Source: an uncultured Bacteroidota bacterium (GTDB lineage Bacteria > Bacteroidota > Bacteroidia > 2-12-FULL-35-15). Taken from it: a stretch of DNA of 7,052 nt. The stretch covers positions 1 to 7,052 of the forward strand of contig CAISYK010000163.1 in the NCBI GenBank assembly GCA_903889605.1, read 5' to 3'. Under the pieces are notes generated by a model. That model saw nothing but the letters and a program-made list of their open reading frames with translations, was not told where the DNA came from and searched no databases. Of the stretch, positions 1-6,744 are shown in pieces (position 1 is the first letter of the stretch; each line of letters begins with the position of its first letter). A program made the position numbers and the translations under genes.

Positions 1-251
1 TGAACTTAGATATATATGGGGGATATAAATTCTTTTTTATAACTGGGCCAAATTTCAAAAACGTACCTTATCATCGTGAAGGAAAGAAATATATAGGGAA
101 TATAAATATAGGATTAATATGTCAGTTCGATCTTGGTATCATATCACCTTTTATTGATATGGGAATTGATTCCATAATTACAGTTGGTACACGGGTGAAT
201 TTCCGGGCTGTTTACAGAAAACCGAAAAAGAGGTATAAACTGAGTAAATAA
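1..251 (+). CDS. C-terminal end of an unidentified protein, possibly an outer-membrane beta-barrel (5' partial)
   Basis: An open frame runs from the left edge (first complete codon at position 3) to TAA at 249-251, giving about 82 residues of a protein that starts outside the window. The visible part has alternating hydrophobic and polar residues in short strands broken by Gly/Asn/Asp turns (for example GNINIGLICQFDLG, then SIITVGTRVNF). This is the look of the last strands of a membrane beta-barrel. It ends in a basic tail rich in Lys and Arg (YRKPKKRYKLSK). No catalytic motif is visible. In Bacteroidota such ends are common in small porin-like or PorT-like outer-membrane proteins, but too little is present to name a family. 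The barrel reading is an inference from residue pattern only; the coding call rests on the uninterrupted frame and protein-like composition. Confidence 0.6.
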   Translation, partial: NLDIYGGYKFFFITGPNFKNVPYHREGKKYIGNINIGLICQFDLGIISPFIDMGIDSIITVGTRVNFRAVYRKPKKRYKLSK

Positions 252-999
252 AACTGAAAAATATCAACCAAAAGCGCAGGCTTGATCAAAAAATATAACG
301 AAAAAGAGCGACAAAGTTGTAAGGCTTACCGCTCTGTGTGGGTTTGACCGCTCAAAGTCCTATGTTCTTCTTTGTTTTGTGTCGTTGTTTACTAGGTCGT
401 AAAGTTAAGGTTTAAGAGCTTTTTTGTTTCTAAAGTTGCCATCAATTGTCAACCGTCCACAAGTCGGGTTGTGGGTGGGCTTTTGGTGCGGTCGGGCAAA
501 ATTAAATGTGGTGTTTTTGTGTAGGCTTGCGGGCTGGCAAAACACCTCTTTTAATTTTGCAGAAGCGTTGGCATTTTTTCTGTTTGTCTGTTTATTTGTT
601 GTCCTTTTAAAATTTCGTATAACGACATGCTTAGCGGAGTATTTGCCATTTGTTAATTTTTTGCAGCATTATTTTAAATACAGTAATATGCTGCTCAAAA
701 TTTATTTAAAGATTTTTACACCATCATATTTCATCAATGTTTTTGTTTTTTGCAGAACGGGACCACTGTATAAAGCGGTTTTAAAAAACTATCCCTTTAT
801 TAATAATTTAAGGGTGATTCTTATTTAAATAAATCGTAAATTCGTGTTTACTACGCGGATAACTGGTCGTTACGAATCAGGATTTGATAAATAGACCGTT
901 TCGTAAATACGTGAATTTTCATTTATCAGCAGCGTGTATAATTTTTTTATCTGTAATCAATCAAGTGAAAAATGTAAGTCTTAAAATTAAATTTCATAA
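252..999. other. Long apparently non-coding region with repeats
   Basis: These ~750 bases separate the first gene from the large surface-protein gene. The only sizeable open frame (424-828, from TTG) translates to a Phe/Leu/Asn-rich product with no recognisable domain, and it runs straight across the inverted repeat at 496-560, so I do not call it. Visible structure: TATAACGA at 294-301 and again at 618-625; an agagcg/cgctct stem at 305-310 and 330-335; the inverted repeat at 496-560; a weak ccctt/aaggg hairpin at 793-797 and 810-814; and TGTTTACTA plus GGTCGT contiguous at 386-400 and reappearing at 845-853 and 865-870 with 11 bases inserted. From about 600 onward the DNA becomes very AT-rich, as expected upstream of a promoter. 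I could not pick a convincing Bacteroidota -7/-33 promoter for the gene at 1000. Confidence 0.6.
496..560. repeat. Imperfect inverted repeat, 22-base arms
   Basis: The arms are 496-517 (gcaaaattaaa, tgt, ggtgtttt) and 539-560, whose reverse complement reads gcaaaattaaa, aga, ggtgtttt. They match at 20 of 22 positions, leaving only two T-T mismatches, around a 21-base GC-richer spacer. The spacing allows a long hairpin in RNA or cruciform DNA. There is no U-run directly after the right arm, so it is not a textbook intrinsic terminator, and no transposase is nearby. It may be the core of a non-coding repeat element or a structured RNA. Presence of the inverted repeat is seen directly; its role is unknown. 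Confidence 0.75.
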
Positions 1000-3900
1000 A
1001 TGTTTTCCAGTCATTTATATAAAAAAAATCTTATTATCCTCTTGTATGTTTTTTCGTGCAGTATTTCTTCTGTTTTTTCACAATCCGCAAACATTTCAGG
1101 AATAGTTAATTCTTATACATCTGTAACTTTGATTTCAAGCTGCAGCATTGAAGTGCTTGATGCATCTGCTTTTAATGCCGGCGACAGAGTTGTTATTATT
1201 CAAAGCAAAGGTGCTGACGTGGATACAACCAACACCGTTAACTTCGGCGATGTCTTGAATCTCAATAATTGCGGTAATTATGAGTTTTCACATATATCTT
1301 CAATAATTGGCAATACTGTTTTTCTAACCGCTTCCTTACAGCGCAGTTACGATGTTGGGAGTGCCGTTCAATTTATTAAAGTACCCCAGTATGTAAATGC
1401 TGTTATTACAGCCCCAGTTACTTGCCCTGTCTGGAACGGCAGTGTTGGAGGAATTGTTATTATTGAGTGCAGCGGAAGTTTAACGTTAAATGCAAATATT
1501 GATGTTAAGGGTAAAGGGTTTGCATTAGGTAATGTTTCTCCTACAGGGTACAATTGCCCGGGCAGCTTTGATTATTATTATCCTGCTTCATCTTATTTTG
1601 GTGCAGAAAAGGGGGAAGGTATTTCAATTCTTAGTTTTTCTAAACGCAATGGTATGGGGAAAAGGGCTAATGGCGGAGGCGGAGGAAACAATGTTAATGC
1701 CGGAGGCGGAGGGGGAGCAAATTTTGGAAAGGGGGGCAATGGCGGAAATTCATGGGAAGGCTGTCCTATTATGGATATTGGCGGTAGAGGCGGACAATCT
1801 TTGTCCTATACAAATTTGCTGAACAAAGTTTTTTTTGGAGGCGGAGGCGGAGGCGGACAGCAAAATAATCTTCAGGCAACACCAGGGACAAACGGAGGCG
1901 GTATTGTGATTTTAAGAGCAGTAAGTATTGATGGTAATGGATACACTATTGATGCCGGCACTTTCAATGTTCTTACTGGTGGGTGTGACGGGACAGGAGG
2001 CGGAGGTGCAGGGGGATGTGTTTTGTTAGACGTAGATAATTTTAATGGAGTGCTGAATATAAATGCTAAAGGAGGGGACGGAGCCTTTCCAACTTGTTAT
2101 TTGCAAGGCGCTTCCGGCGGCGGCGGAGGAGGCTGTGTGTGGAGTAAAACAGTTTTACCAAATAATGTTTCTTTTGATGTAAGTAAAGGGCTTAGAGGTG
2201 TTCACGGAAACGGCTCTGAAGACGGTTTTCCCGGAGATACTTTAAGCGGATTAACTATTATCGGCACACCGTTTATTTTTACCCCAGTTGTTTATTCTAT
2301 TGCAGTTTCAAGCCTAAGCGACTCAATTTGTTTGGGTTCAAGTACCACCCTCAATGTCACGCCTAACGGAGCTGGATATTCTGCGAATTGGATGCCGGTA
2401 ATTAGCCTAAATAATCCTGCTGTTTATAATCCAATTGCGGCCCCTGCCGCTTCAACTACTTACTCGGTAATACTTACTTATCCGAACGGGTGCACTGTAT
2501 CTGATTCAGTCAGAGTTAACGTAAATCCTAAACCTTCTGCGGCTTTCAGCAATACTTCAGTTTGCAGCAGCAATGCTACACAATTTACAGAAAGTTCTAC
2601 TACAAGTACAGGAAGTATAATTTCCTGGTTATGGGATTTTGGCGATGGAAGTCCGCTTAATAACAGTCATAACCCTTCTCACGTTTATTCTGATGCAGGA
2701 AGCTACAATGTTACCTTAATTGTTAACAATAGTTTTGGTTGTGCTGATACGATTTCAAAAATGGTAAATGTTTATTATAATCCATTAACCAGCTTCACTT
2801 TTAGTAATGTCTGCCTTGGAGATACTATGCATTTTACTAATACATCTTCTGTAGATAACTCCACTTCCATTTCAAATTATCTGTGGGTATTTGGTGACAG
2901 CGGTCCTACAAGCAGTATGCAGCATTCAACACATTATTATTCCTCTGCCGCTGAATATACTGTTACGCTGGTAGTAACAACAACTGACGGATGTACCAAT
3001 GTAGTAAACAATACTGTGAAAACATTTGCAGCCCCAGTCAGCCTCTTCACATTCAGCAGCAGCTGTTTGTTTGATTCCGCTGTATTTACAAACACATCAG
3101 CAAATCCTGCAATAGGCATCACAGCATCATGGTCATGGAATTTTGGAGATGGAACCAGCTTTAATACATCTGTATGGAGCCCCGGCCATGTATACAGCGC
3201 TCCAGGTACCTACCAGGTTGAATTGATTACTCATTCATCCAATTTGGGCTGTCCGGATACACTGCAGGAAACAATTACGGTATTTCCACTGCCGACAGCC
3301 AATTTTAGTTTTACCAATGTTTGTTTAAACCAAGCAATGACTTTTAATGATTTATCTAATGTCCCAATTGGCAATATTACAGGCAGTTCGTGGGACTTTG
3401 GCGATGCTTCACCATTAAGCACTGCTCAGAATCCAAGTTATACTTATACTGCCCCGGGAACTTATTCTGTTTCATTAATTACAACTACCAACAACAGCTG
3501 TAAAGACACTATAACAATAAGTACGGTGGTGCATCCTTTGCCTGAGGTACAATACAGCGCGCATAATGTCTGCGACGGCAGTGCTGTCCAGTTCAATAAT
3601 TTATCAACCATTCCATCAAGCGATGCTATACAATCATGGTCATGGAGTTTTGGCGATGCAAGTTCGGTAAACAACAGTCAAAATGCTTCACATTTATATG
3701 CTGCAAATGGTTCCTATACAGTTGAATTATTGGTTGTTTCTACTTTTGGCTGTATGGATTCTATAAGTAAAACGAGTATCATTAATCCAAAACCTCATGT
3801 GAATTTTTCTTCCATTGATACAGCCGGCTGCGCTCCGTTTTGCGTTTCTTTTCAAAATTTATCAAATGTTTCAACCGGCAGCTATACTTCCTGGCTTTGG

Positions 3901-4584
3901 AATTTTGGTGACGGCGGCAACGCAAGCGATCCCAGCCATTGTTACTATAATTCCTCAGTATTATTGTCTAATTCTTTCAATGTAAATTTAACAGTTATCT
4001 CCGACAGCGGCTGTGTCAGCTCTTTATCTAAAAGTAATTATATAACAGTTTATCCTAATTCAAATGCTGATTTCACCGTTCAGCCTCAAACCGCAGTAAT
4101 AACAAATCCTGTTATTTCAATCATGGATGCATCTGTTGGAGCGAATCTTTGGAACTGGGATTTCGGTGATCTTCAAACAGCATCTTTATCAAATCCATTG
4201 CATCACAGCTATGCTGATACCGGGGCTTACTCCATCATTTTAATTACGAATAATGCATTCGGCTGTGCAGATACTGCATATCAAACAGTAATTATTCAGC
4301 CTGATTTTTTATTTTATATCCCGAATGCATTTACGCCAAATGATGATGGTGTAAACGATAGTTTCTCGGGCAAAGGCATTTTTATAAGCAGCTATGAAAT
4401 GATGATTTTTGACCGCTGGGGAAATTTGATTTTCTTTACTGATGACATCGATAAACCATGGGACGGCAAATCGAATCATGGTAATGAAATATCACCAGGA
4501 GGTGTATATATTTATTCAATTAAGATTACTGATTTCACAAAAGTTAAGCATAATTATAAAGGTATTGTAACATTGGTGAGGTAA
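1000..4584 (+). CDS. Secreted multi-PKD surface protein with T9SS type B (gliding-motility-associated) sorting domain
   Basis: This is a large exported protein of 1194 residues. The ATG is fixed by an in-frame TAA at 997-999. Residues 1-27 form a signal peptide (KK at 8-9, hydrophobic stretch 11-26, likely cleavage VFS/Q28). Residues ~29-200 are a beta-rich module of the kind often seen at the front of Bacteroidota T9SS cargo (recognised from memory). Residues ~215-385 are extremely glycine-rich. Residues ~430-510 are an Ig-like domain with Cys444 and Cys498. Seven PKD domains cover ~513-1104; their W-x-FGD motifs start at Trp545, 629, 713, 798, 882, 967 and 1053. The end (~1105-1194) has the type B sorting-domain signature: YIPNAFTPNDDGVNDSF, FDRWGNLIF, WDGK and GGVYIY. 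Such domains direct Sec-exported proteins through the type IX system to the cell surface or medium. No enzymatic domain is visible, so adhesion or matrix binding is the likely role; the ligand is unknown. It has its own long upstream region and appears monocistronic. Confidence 0.93.
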   Translation: MFSSHLYKKNLIILLYVFSCSISSVFSQSANISGIVNSYTSVTLISSCSIEVLDASAFNAGDRVVIIQSKGADVDTTNTVNFGDVLNLNNCGNYEFSHISSIIGNTVFLTASLQRSYDVGSAVQFIKVPQYVNAVITAPVTCPVWNGSVGGIVIIECSGSLTLNANIDVKGKGFALGNVSPTGYNCPGSFDYYYPASSYFGAEKGEGISILSFSKRNGMGKRANGGGGGNNVNAGGGGGANFGKGGNGGNSWEGCPIMDIGGRGGQSLSYTNLLNKVFFGGGGGGGQQNNLQATPGTNGGGIVILRAVSIDGNGYTIDAGTFNVLTGGCDGTGGGGAGGCVLLDVDNFNGVLNINAKGGDGAFPTCYLQGASGGGGGGCVWSKTVLPNNVSFDVSKGLRGVHGNGSEDGFPGDTLSGLTIIGTPFIFTPVVYSIAVSSLSDSICLGSSTTLNVTPNGAGYSANWMPVISLNNPAVYNPIAAPAASTTYSVILTYPNGCTVSDSVRVNVNPKPSAAFSNTSVCSSNATQFTESSTTSTGSIISWLWDFGDGSPLNNSHNPSHVYSDAGSYNVTLIVNNSFGCADTISKMVNVYYNPLTSFTFSNVCLGDTMHFTNTSSVDNSTSISNYLWVFGDSGPTSSMQHSTHYYSSAAEYTVTLVVTTTDGCTNVVNNTVKTFAAPVSLFTFSSSCLFDSAVFTNTSANPAIGITASWSWNFGDGTSFNTSVWSPGHVYSAPGTYQVELITHSSNLGCPDTLQETITVFPLPTANFSFTNVCLNQAMTFNDLSNVPIGNITGSSWDFGDASPLSTAQNPSYTYTAPGTYSVSLITTTNNSCKDTITISTVVHPLPEVQYSAHNVCDGSAVQFNNLSTIPSSDAIQSWSWSFGDASSVNNSQNASHLYAANGSYTVELLVVSTFGCMDSISKTSIINPKPHVNFSSIDTAGCAPFCVSFQNLSNVSTGSYTSWLWNFGDGGNASDPSHCYYNSSVLLSNSFNVNLTVISDSGCVSSLSKSNYITVYPNSNADFTVQPQTAVITNPVISIMDASVGANLWNWDFGDLQTASLSNPLHHSYADTGAYSIILITNNAFGCADTAYQTVIIQPDFLFYIPNAFTPNDDGVNDSFSGKGIFISSYEMMIFDRWGNLIFFTDDIDKPWDGKSNHGNEISPGGVYIYSIKITDFTKVKHNYKGIVTLVR
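1837..1857 (+). repeat. GGAGGC hexanucleotide tandem repeat after a T8 tract
   Basis: Inside the glycine-rich part of the surface-protein gene, GGAGGC occurs three times in tandem (1837-1854) followed by GGA, encoding seven consecutive glycines. A run of eight T lies immediately upstream at 1829-1836. Similar GGAGGC units recur at 1675-1685 and 1711-1719. Six-base units change length without breaking the frame, whereas slippage in the T8 tract would shift it. The repeat is seen directly; any slippage is an inference. Confidence 0.8.
2536..4311 (+). repeat. Array of seven PKD-domain coding repeats
   Basis: This stretch encodes residues ~513-1104 of the surface protein as seven consecutive PKD modules, with core motifs WDFGDG, WVFGDS, WNFGDG, WDFGDA, WSFGDA, WNFGDG and WDFGDL. 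Trp-to-Trp spacing is 84, 84, 85, 84, 85 and 86 residues, so the modules are nearly equal in length. Modules 1-5 begin with a short strand ending in Cys (for example SNVCLGD) and end with a second Cys before a D/T-rich strand (FGCADT), suggesting one disulfide per domain. Module 6 has the CAPFCVSF variant and module 7 keeps only the late Cys. The modules differ clearly in nucleotide sequence, so the array looks old rather than recently duplicated. Confidence 0.9.
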
Positions 4585-4720
4585 AAGCTATTCCTGACCT
4601 CTTCTAAAGGGGAAGGGGCTGCTCCAGGCAAAGTCGTTTGTTGGGTTTGTGCTTTGTTTCTAATTCGCTTCGCGGAGGCTTGAAGCGGCTGAATTTATTT
4701 ATTTTAAAATACGAATTATA
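4585..4720. other. Short intergenic region with a possible weak hairpin
   Basis: No gene is seen here. A 6-bp stem cgcttc (4666-4671) and gaagcg (4682-4687) with a 10-base loop is followed by an A/T-rich stretch (aatttatttatttt). This could be a weak terminator for the surface-protein gene, but the loop is long and the T-run is interrupted. A second decayed hairpin (4598-4604 with 4610-4616) needs two G-U pairs and one mismatch. The bases just before the next gene are A/T-rich with no Shine-Dalgarno motif. Confidence 0.3.
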
Positions 4721-5482
4721 GTGAAAATAACATTTTTAGGCACAGGGACTTCACAAGGCATACCTCTTATCGCTTGTAACTGCGAGGTTTGTATGTCCTC
4801 TGATTCAAGAGATAAGCGGCTTCGTACATCCATCCTGATTGAAGAAAAAGGGAAAACATTTGTCATTGATACTGGTCCTGATTTTCGTCAGCAGATGCTG
4901 CGCGAAAATGTTAAAAATATGGATGCTGTTATTTTTACTCATGAGCACAAAGACCATCTTGCCGGCTTTGATGATATACGTGCATTTAATTATATAAATA
5001 ATAAAAAGATGGATGTATATGCATCTGCCCGCGTTCAGGAAGCAATCAGGCGCGAGTTTGCTTATATCTTCGCCGATTTTAAATATCCAGGAATACCGGA
5101 AATAAATCTGCATCTCCTGGAAAATAAATTAACGAATGTTGAAGGTGTTGATTTTTTACCGATAGAGGCTATGCATTATAAATTACCAGTTTTCGGGTTT
5201 AGAATTAATGATTTCACCTATATAACGGATGCAAATTATATTTCTGATATTGAAAAAGAAAAAATAAAAGGTTCTAAAATTATAGTAGTAACTGCATTGC
5301 GCCGGGAGCCGCATATATCGCATTTTACTTTAAATCAAGCAATTGAATTAATTGAAGAGTTAAAACCCGAACAAGCATATTTCACACATATAAGCCACCA
5401 ATTAGGACTGCATGAAGATGTTCAGAAGGAACTGCCTCCGGGAATTAAAATTGCTTATGATGGCTTGAAGATTTATGTTTAG
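4721..5482 (+). CDS. PhnP-like metallo-beta-lactamase-fold hydrolase
   Basis: This is a 253-residue cytoplasmic MBL-fold protein starting at GTG. The start is chosen because the family N-terminus (KITFLGTGTSQGIP) follows it directly. The metal-binding motif is HEHKDH at residues 74-79, giving ligands His74, His76, Asp78 and His79. Further likely ligands are His152, Asp170 and His223 (in the FTHISH segment). The N-terminus carries CNCEVC (Cys19, Cys21, Cys24), matching the extra structural zinc site of E. coli PhnP, a cyclic phosphodiesterase of phosphonate breakdown. No phosphonate (phn) genes are nearby, and PhnP-like proteins are widespread in Bacteroidota without a C-P lyase, so the substrate is open; a phosphodiester such as a cyclic phosphate or nucleotide is a reasonable guess. 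Family length is normal. It ends convergently with mqnC, with a hairpin-forming repeat right after its TAG. Confidence 0.88.
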   Translation: MKITFLGTGTSQGIPLIACNCEVCMSSDSRDKRLRTSILIEEKGKTFVIDTGPDFRQQMLRENVKNMDAVIFTHEHKDHLAGFDDIRAFNYINNKKMDVYASARVQEAIRREFAYIFADFKYPGIPEINLHLLENKLTNVEGVDFLPIEAMHYKLPVFGFRINDFTYITDANYISDIEKEKIKGSKIIVVTALRREPHISHFTLNQAIELIEELKPEQAYFTHISHQLGLHEDVQKELPPGIKIAYDGLKIYV

Positions 5483-5556
5483 TATTGAGATGTGAGTATT
5501 GAGATGTGAGTATTAAGTGGAAACACATCTCAATACTCACATCTAAGATCTCACAT
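5483..5556. repeat. 14-base direct repeats arranged as an inverted repeat
   Basis: The unit TATTGAGATGTGAG occurs in tandem at 5483-5496 and 5497-5510, with a degraded third start (tattaag) after it. The complementary units follow on the other side (cacatctcaata, ctcacatct, then ctcacatct again near 5550-5556). The array begins directly after the stop codon of the hydrolase gene and stops a few bases before the stop codon of mqnC. Similar short intergenic oligomer arrays are, as far as I recall, frequent in some Bacteroidota genomes; a whole-genome count would decide this. Confidence 0.85.
5488..5544. terminator. Probable bidirectional terminator hairpin (perfect 21-bp stem)
   Basis: Arms 5488-5508 and 5524-5544 are perfect reverse complements over 21 bases, around a 15-base loop (agtattaagtggaaa). 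The hairpin sits between two genes transcribed toward each other, where a two-way terminator is expected. Downstream on the plus strand the sequence is only partly T-rich (ctattcttctt), so it is not a canonical hairpin plus U-run. The hairpin is seen directly; the terminator role is inferred from position. Confidence 0.5.
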
Positions 5557-5565
5557 CTATTCTTC

Positions 5566-6687
5566 TTAATAACTAATCACCTGTTCTGCAATATCAGCAG
5601 GCAGTTCACGATAGCCATATTGCTGTGTACGCAATTGAGGTTTAAAGCCTGCTTCAAGTATGGCTTGCTGTATGCCTTTGGATGTAAAACGGTGCGGTGC
5701 GCCTGCTACAGACACGACATTTTCTTCAATCATAATACTCCCGAAATCATTTGCTCCGGCATGTAAACAAAGCTGGGCCACTTCTTTGCCGACTGTAAGC
5801 CAGCTTGCCTGTATATTAGTGATATTAGGCAGCATTATCCGGCTCATAGCAATCATCCTTATATATTCATCGCCGGACACATTGTTTTTAATTCCTTTAT
5901 GACGTCTTAATAATGTTCCGTCATCCTGAAAAGGCCATGGGATAAAGGCTAAAAAGCCCTTTGCATCTTTTGGCTTTTCAGCCTGCACCTCACGGATTAA
6001 AACCAAATGTTCAAAACGCTCTTCAATAGTTTCAATATGTCCGAACATCATAGTAGCCGAAGTGGTAATGTTTAATTGATGAGCGACACGCATTACATCC
6101 AGCCATTCACGCCCGGTACATTTTCCTTTTGAAATTAATCTGCGGACACGGTCATTCAAAATTTCAGCACCTGCGCCAGGCATGCTGTCCATGCCGGCAT
6201 CTTTCAATGCTTTCAAAACTTCAGTATGGGTTGATTTTTCGAGCTTGGTAATGTGGGCAATTTCAGGCGGTCCAAGAGTATGAAGTTTTAAATCTGGATA
6301 AAGACTTTTTAATTCTTTAAACAGATCAACGTAAAATTTTAGACCTAATTCAGGATGATGACCGCCTTGCAGCAATAATTGATCACCGCCAAAGCGCAGG
6401 GTTTCATCTATTTTCACCTTGTATGTTTCAATGTCGGTGATATATGCCTCTTCGTGTCCGGGGATGCGGTAAAAATTACAAAACTTGCAGTTTGCTGTAC
6501 ATACATTTGTGGTATTCAGGTTGCGGTCTATCTGCCATGTTACATTGCCGTCCGGCTTTTGAATTTTCCTTAATTCGTTGGCTGTAAAAATTAAATCGGC
6601 TGTGGAAGCATTGTTAAACAAAAAAACACCTTCTTCAATCGACAAAAATTCAAAATTTAATGCGCGCTTTAATAGATTATTAGTCAT
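5566..6687 (-). CDS. mqnC: Cyclic dehypoxanthinyl futalosine synthase (radical SAM), menaquinone biosynthesis
   Basis: This 373-residue protein has the normal length for MqnC. MqnC is a radical S-adenosylmethionine enzyme that cyclises dehypoxanthine futalosine in the futalosine route to menaquinone, acting in the cytoplasm. The 4Fe-4S motif is Cys63-x3-Cys67-x2-Cys70 within NVCTANCKFCNFYR; the FYR ending is typical of MqnC rather than of the related MqnE. Other family landmarks are LLQGGHHPELGL, GAGAEILNDRVRR, KCTGREWLDVMR, TSATMMFGHIET and FIPWPFQ. The start is well fixed: the upstream frame meets TAA at 6691-6693 with only one codon between. No other mqn genes are in the window, so the pathway genes must be scattered or lie beyond it. 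The gene converges on the hydrolase gene and diverges from the gene at 6775. Confidence 0.95.
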   Translation of the reverse strand: MTNNLLKRALNFEFLSIEEGVFLFNNASTADLIFTANELRKIQKPDGNVTWQIDRNLNTTNVCTANCKFCNFYRIPGHEEAYITDIETYKVKIDETLRFGGDQLLLQGGHHPELGLKFYVDLFKELKSLYPDLKLHTLGPPEIAHITKLEKSTHTEVLKALKDAGMDSMPGAGAEILNDRVRRLISKGKCTGREWLDVMRVAHQLNITTSATMMFGHIETIEERFEHLVLIREVQAEKPKDAKGFLAFIPWPFQDDGTLLRRHKGIKNNVSGDEYIRMIAMSRIMLPNITNIQASWLTVGKEVAQLCLHAGANDFGSIMIEENVVSVAGAPHRFTSKGIQQAILEAGFKPQLRTQQYGYRELPADIAEQVISY

Positions 6688-6690
6688 TAT

Positions 6691-6708
6691 TTATTTGGTA
6701 TTAGTCAT
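6691..6708 (-). other. Five-codon mini-ORF directly upstream of mqnC
   Basis: On the minus strand an ATG at 6708-6706 reads MTNTK and then TAA at 6693-6691, in the same frame as mqnC and one codon before its ATG. The 11 bases aatgactaata occur at both starts (reverse complements of 6699-6709 and 6678-6688), 21 bases apart, as if the start region had been duplicated and the outer copy closed by a stop. It may be a translated leader or simply a repeat remnant; there is no ribosome-binding evidence for it. Confidence 0.25.
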
Positions 6709-6744
6709 TGCCCATTCGTAACTGGGTAAATTATTTTTCATACA

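Noticed and set aside
424..828. 134-residue open frame from TTG in the long intergenic region
   Set aside because: The product is Phe/Leu/Asn-rich with no recognisable domain, the frame runs through the inverted repeat at 496-560, and no ribosome-binding or family evidence supports it.
618..873. Integron attC-like site suggested by TATAACGA and GGTCGTTACG
   Set aside because: I could not align paired R and L boxes with the expected symmetry, and no integrase or gene cassette is visible.
1000..1060. Lipoprotein signal at Cys20 of the surface protein
   Set aside because: The residues before Cys20 (VFS) are a poor lipobox because of Phe at -2, and a better ordinary cleavage site (VFS/Q) follows at residues 25-28, as expected for T9SS cargo.
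884..1105. 73-residue open frame overlapping the start of the surface-protein gene
   Set aside because: It overlaps the signal-peptide coding region of the well-supported 1194-residue protein in another frame, and its composition reflects A/T-rich DNA.
4598..4616. Intrinsic terminator just after the surface-protein gene (cctcttc / gggaagg)
   Set aside because: The stem needs two G-U pairs and one mismatch and is followed by GGGCTGCTCC rather than a T-run.
5483..5556. CRISPR-like array
   Set aside because: The repeats are only 14 bases, directly adjacent without unique spacers, partly inverted, and no cas gene is present.
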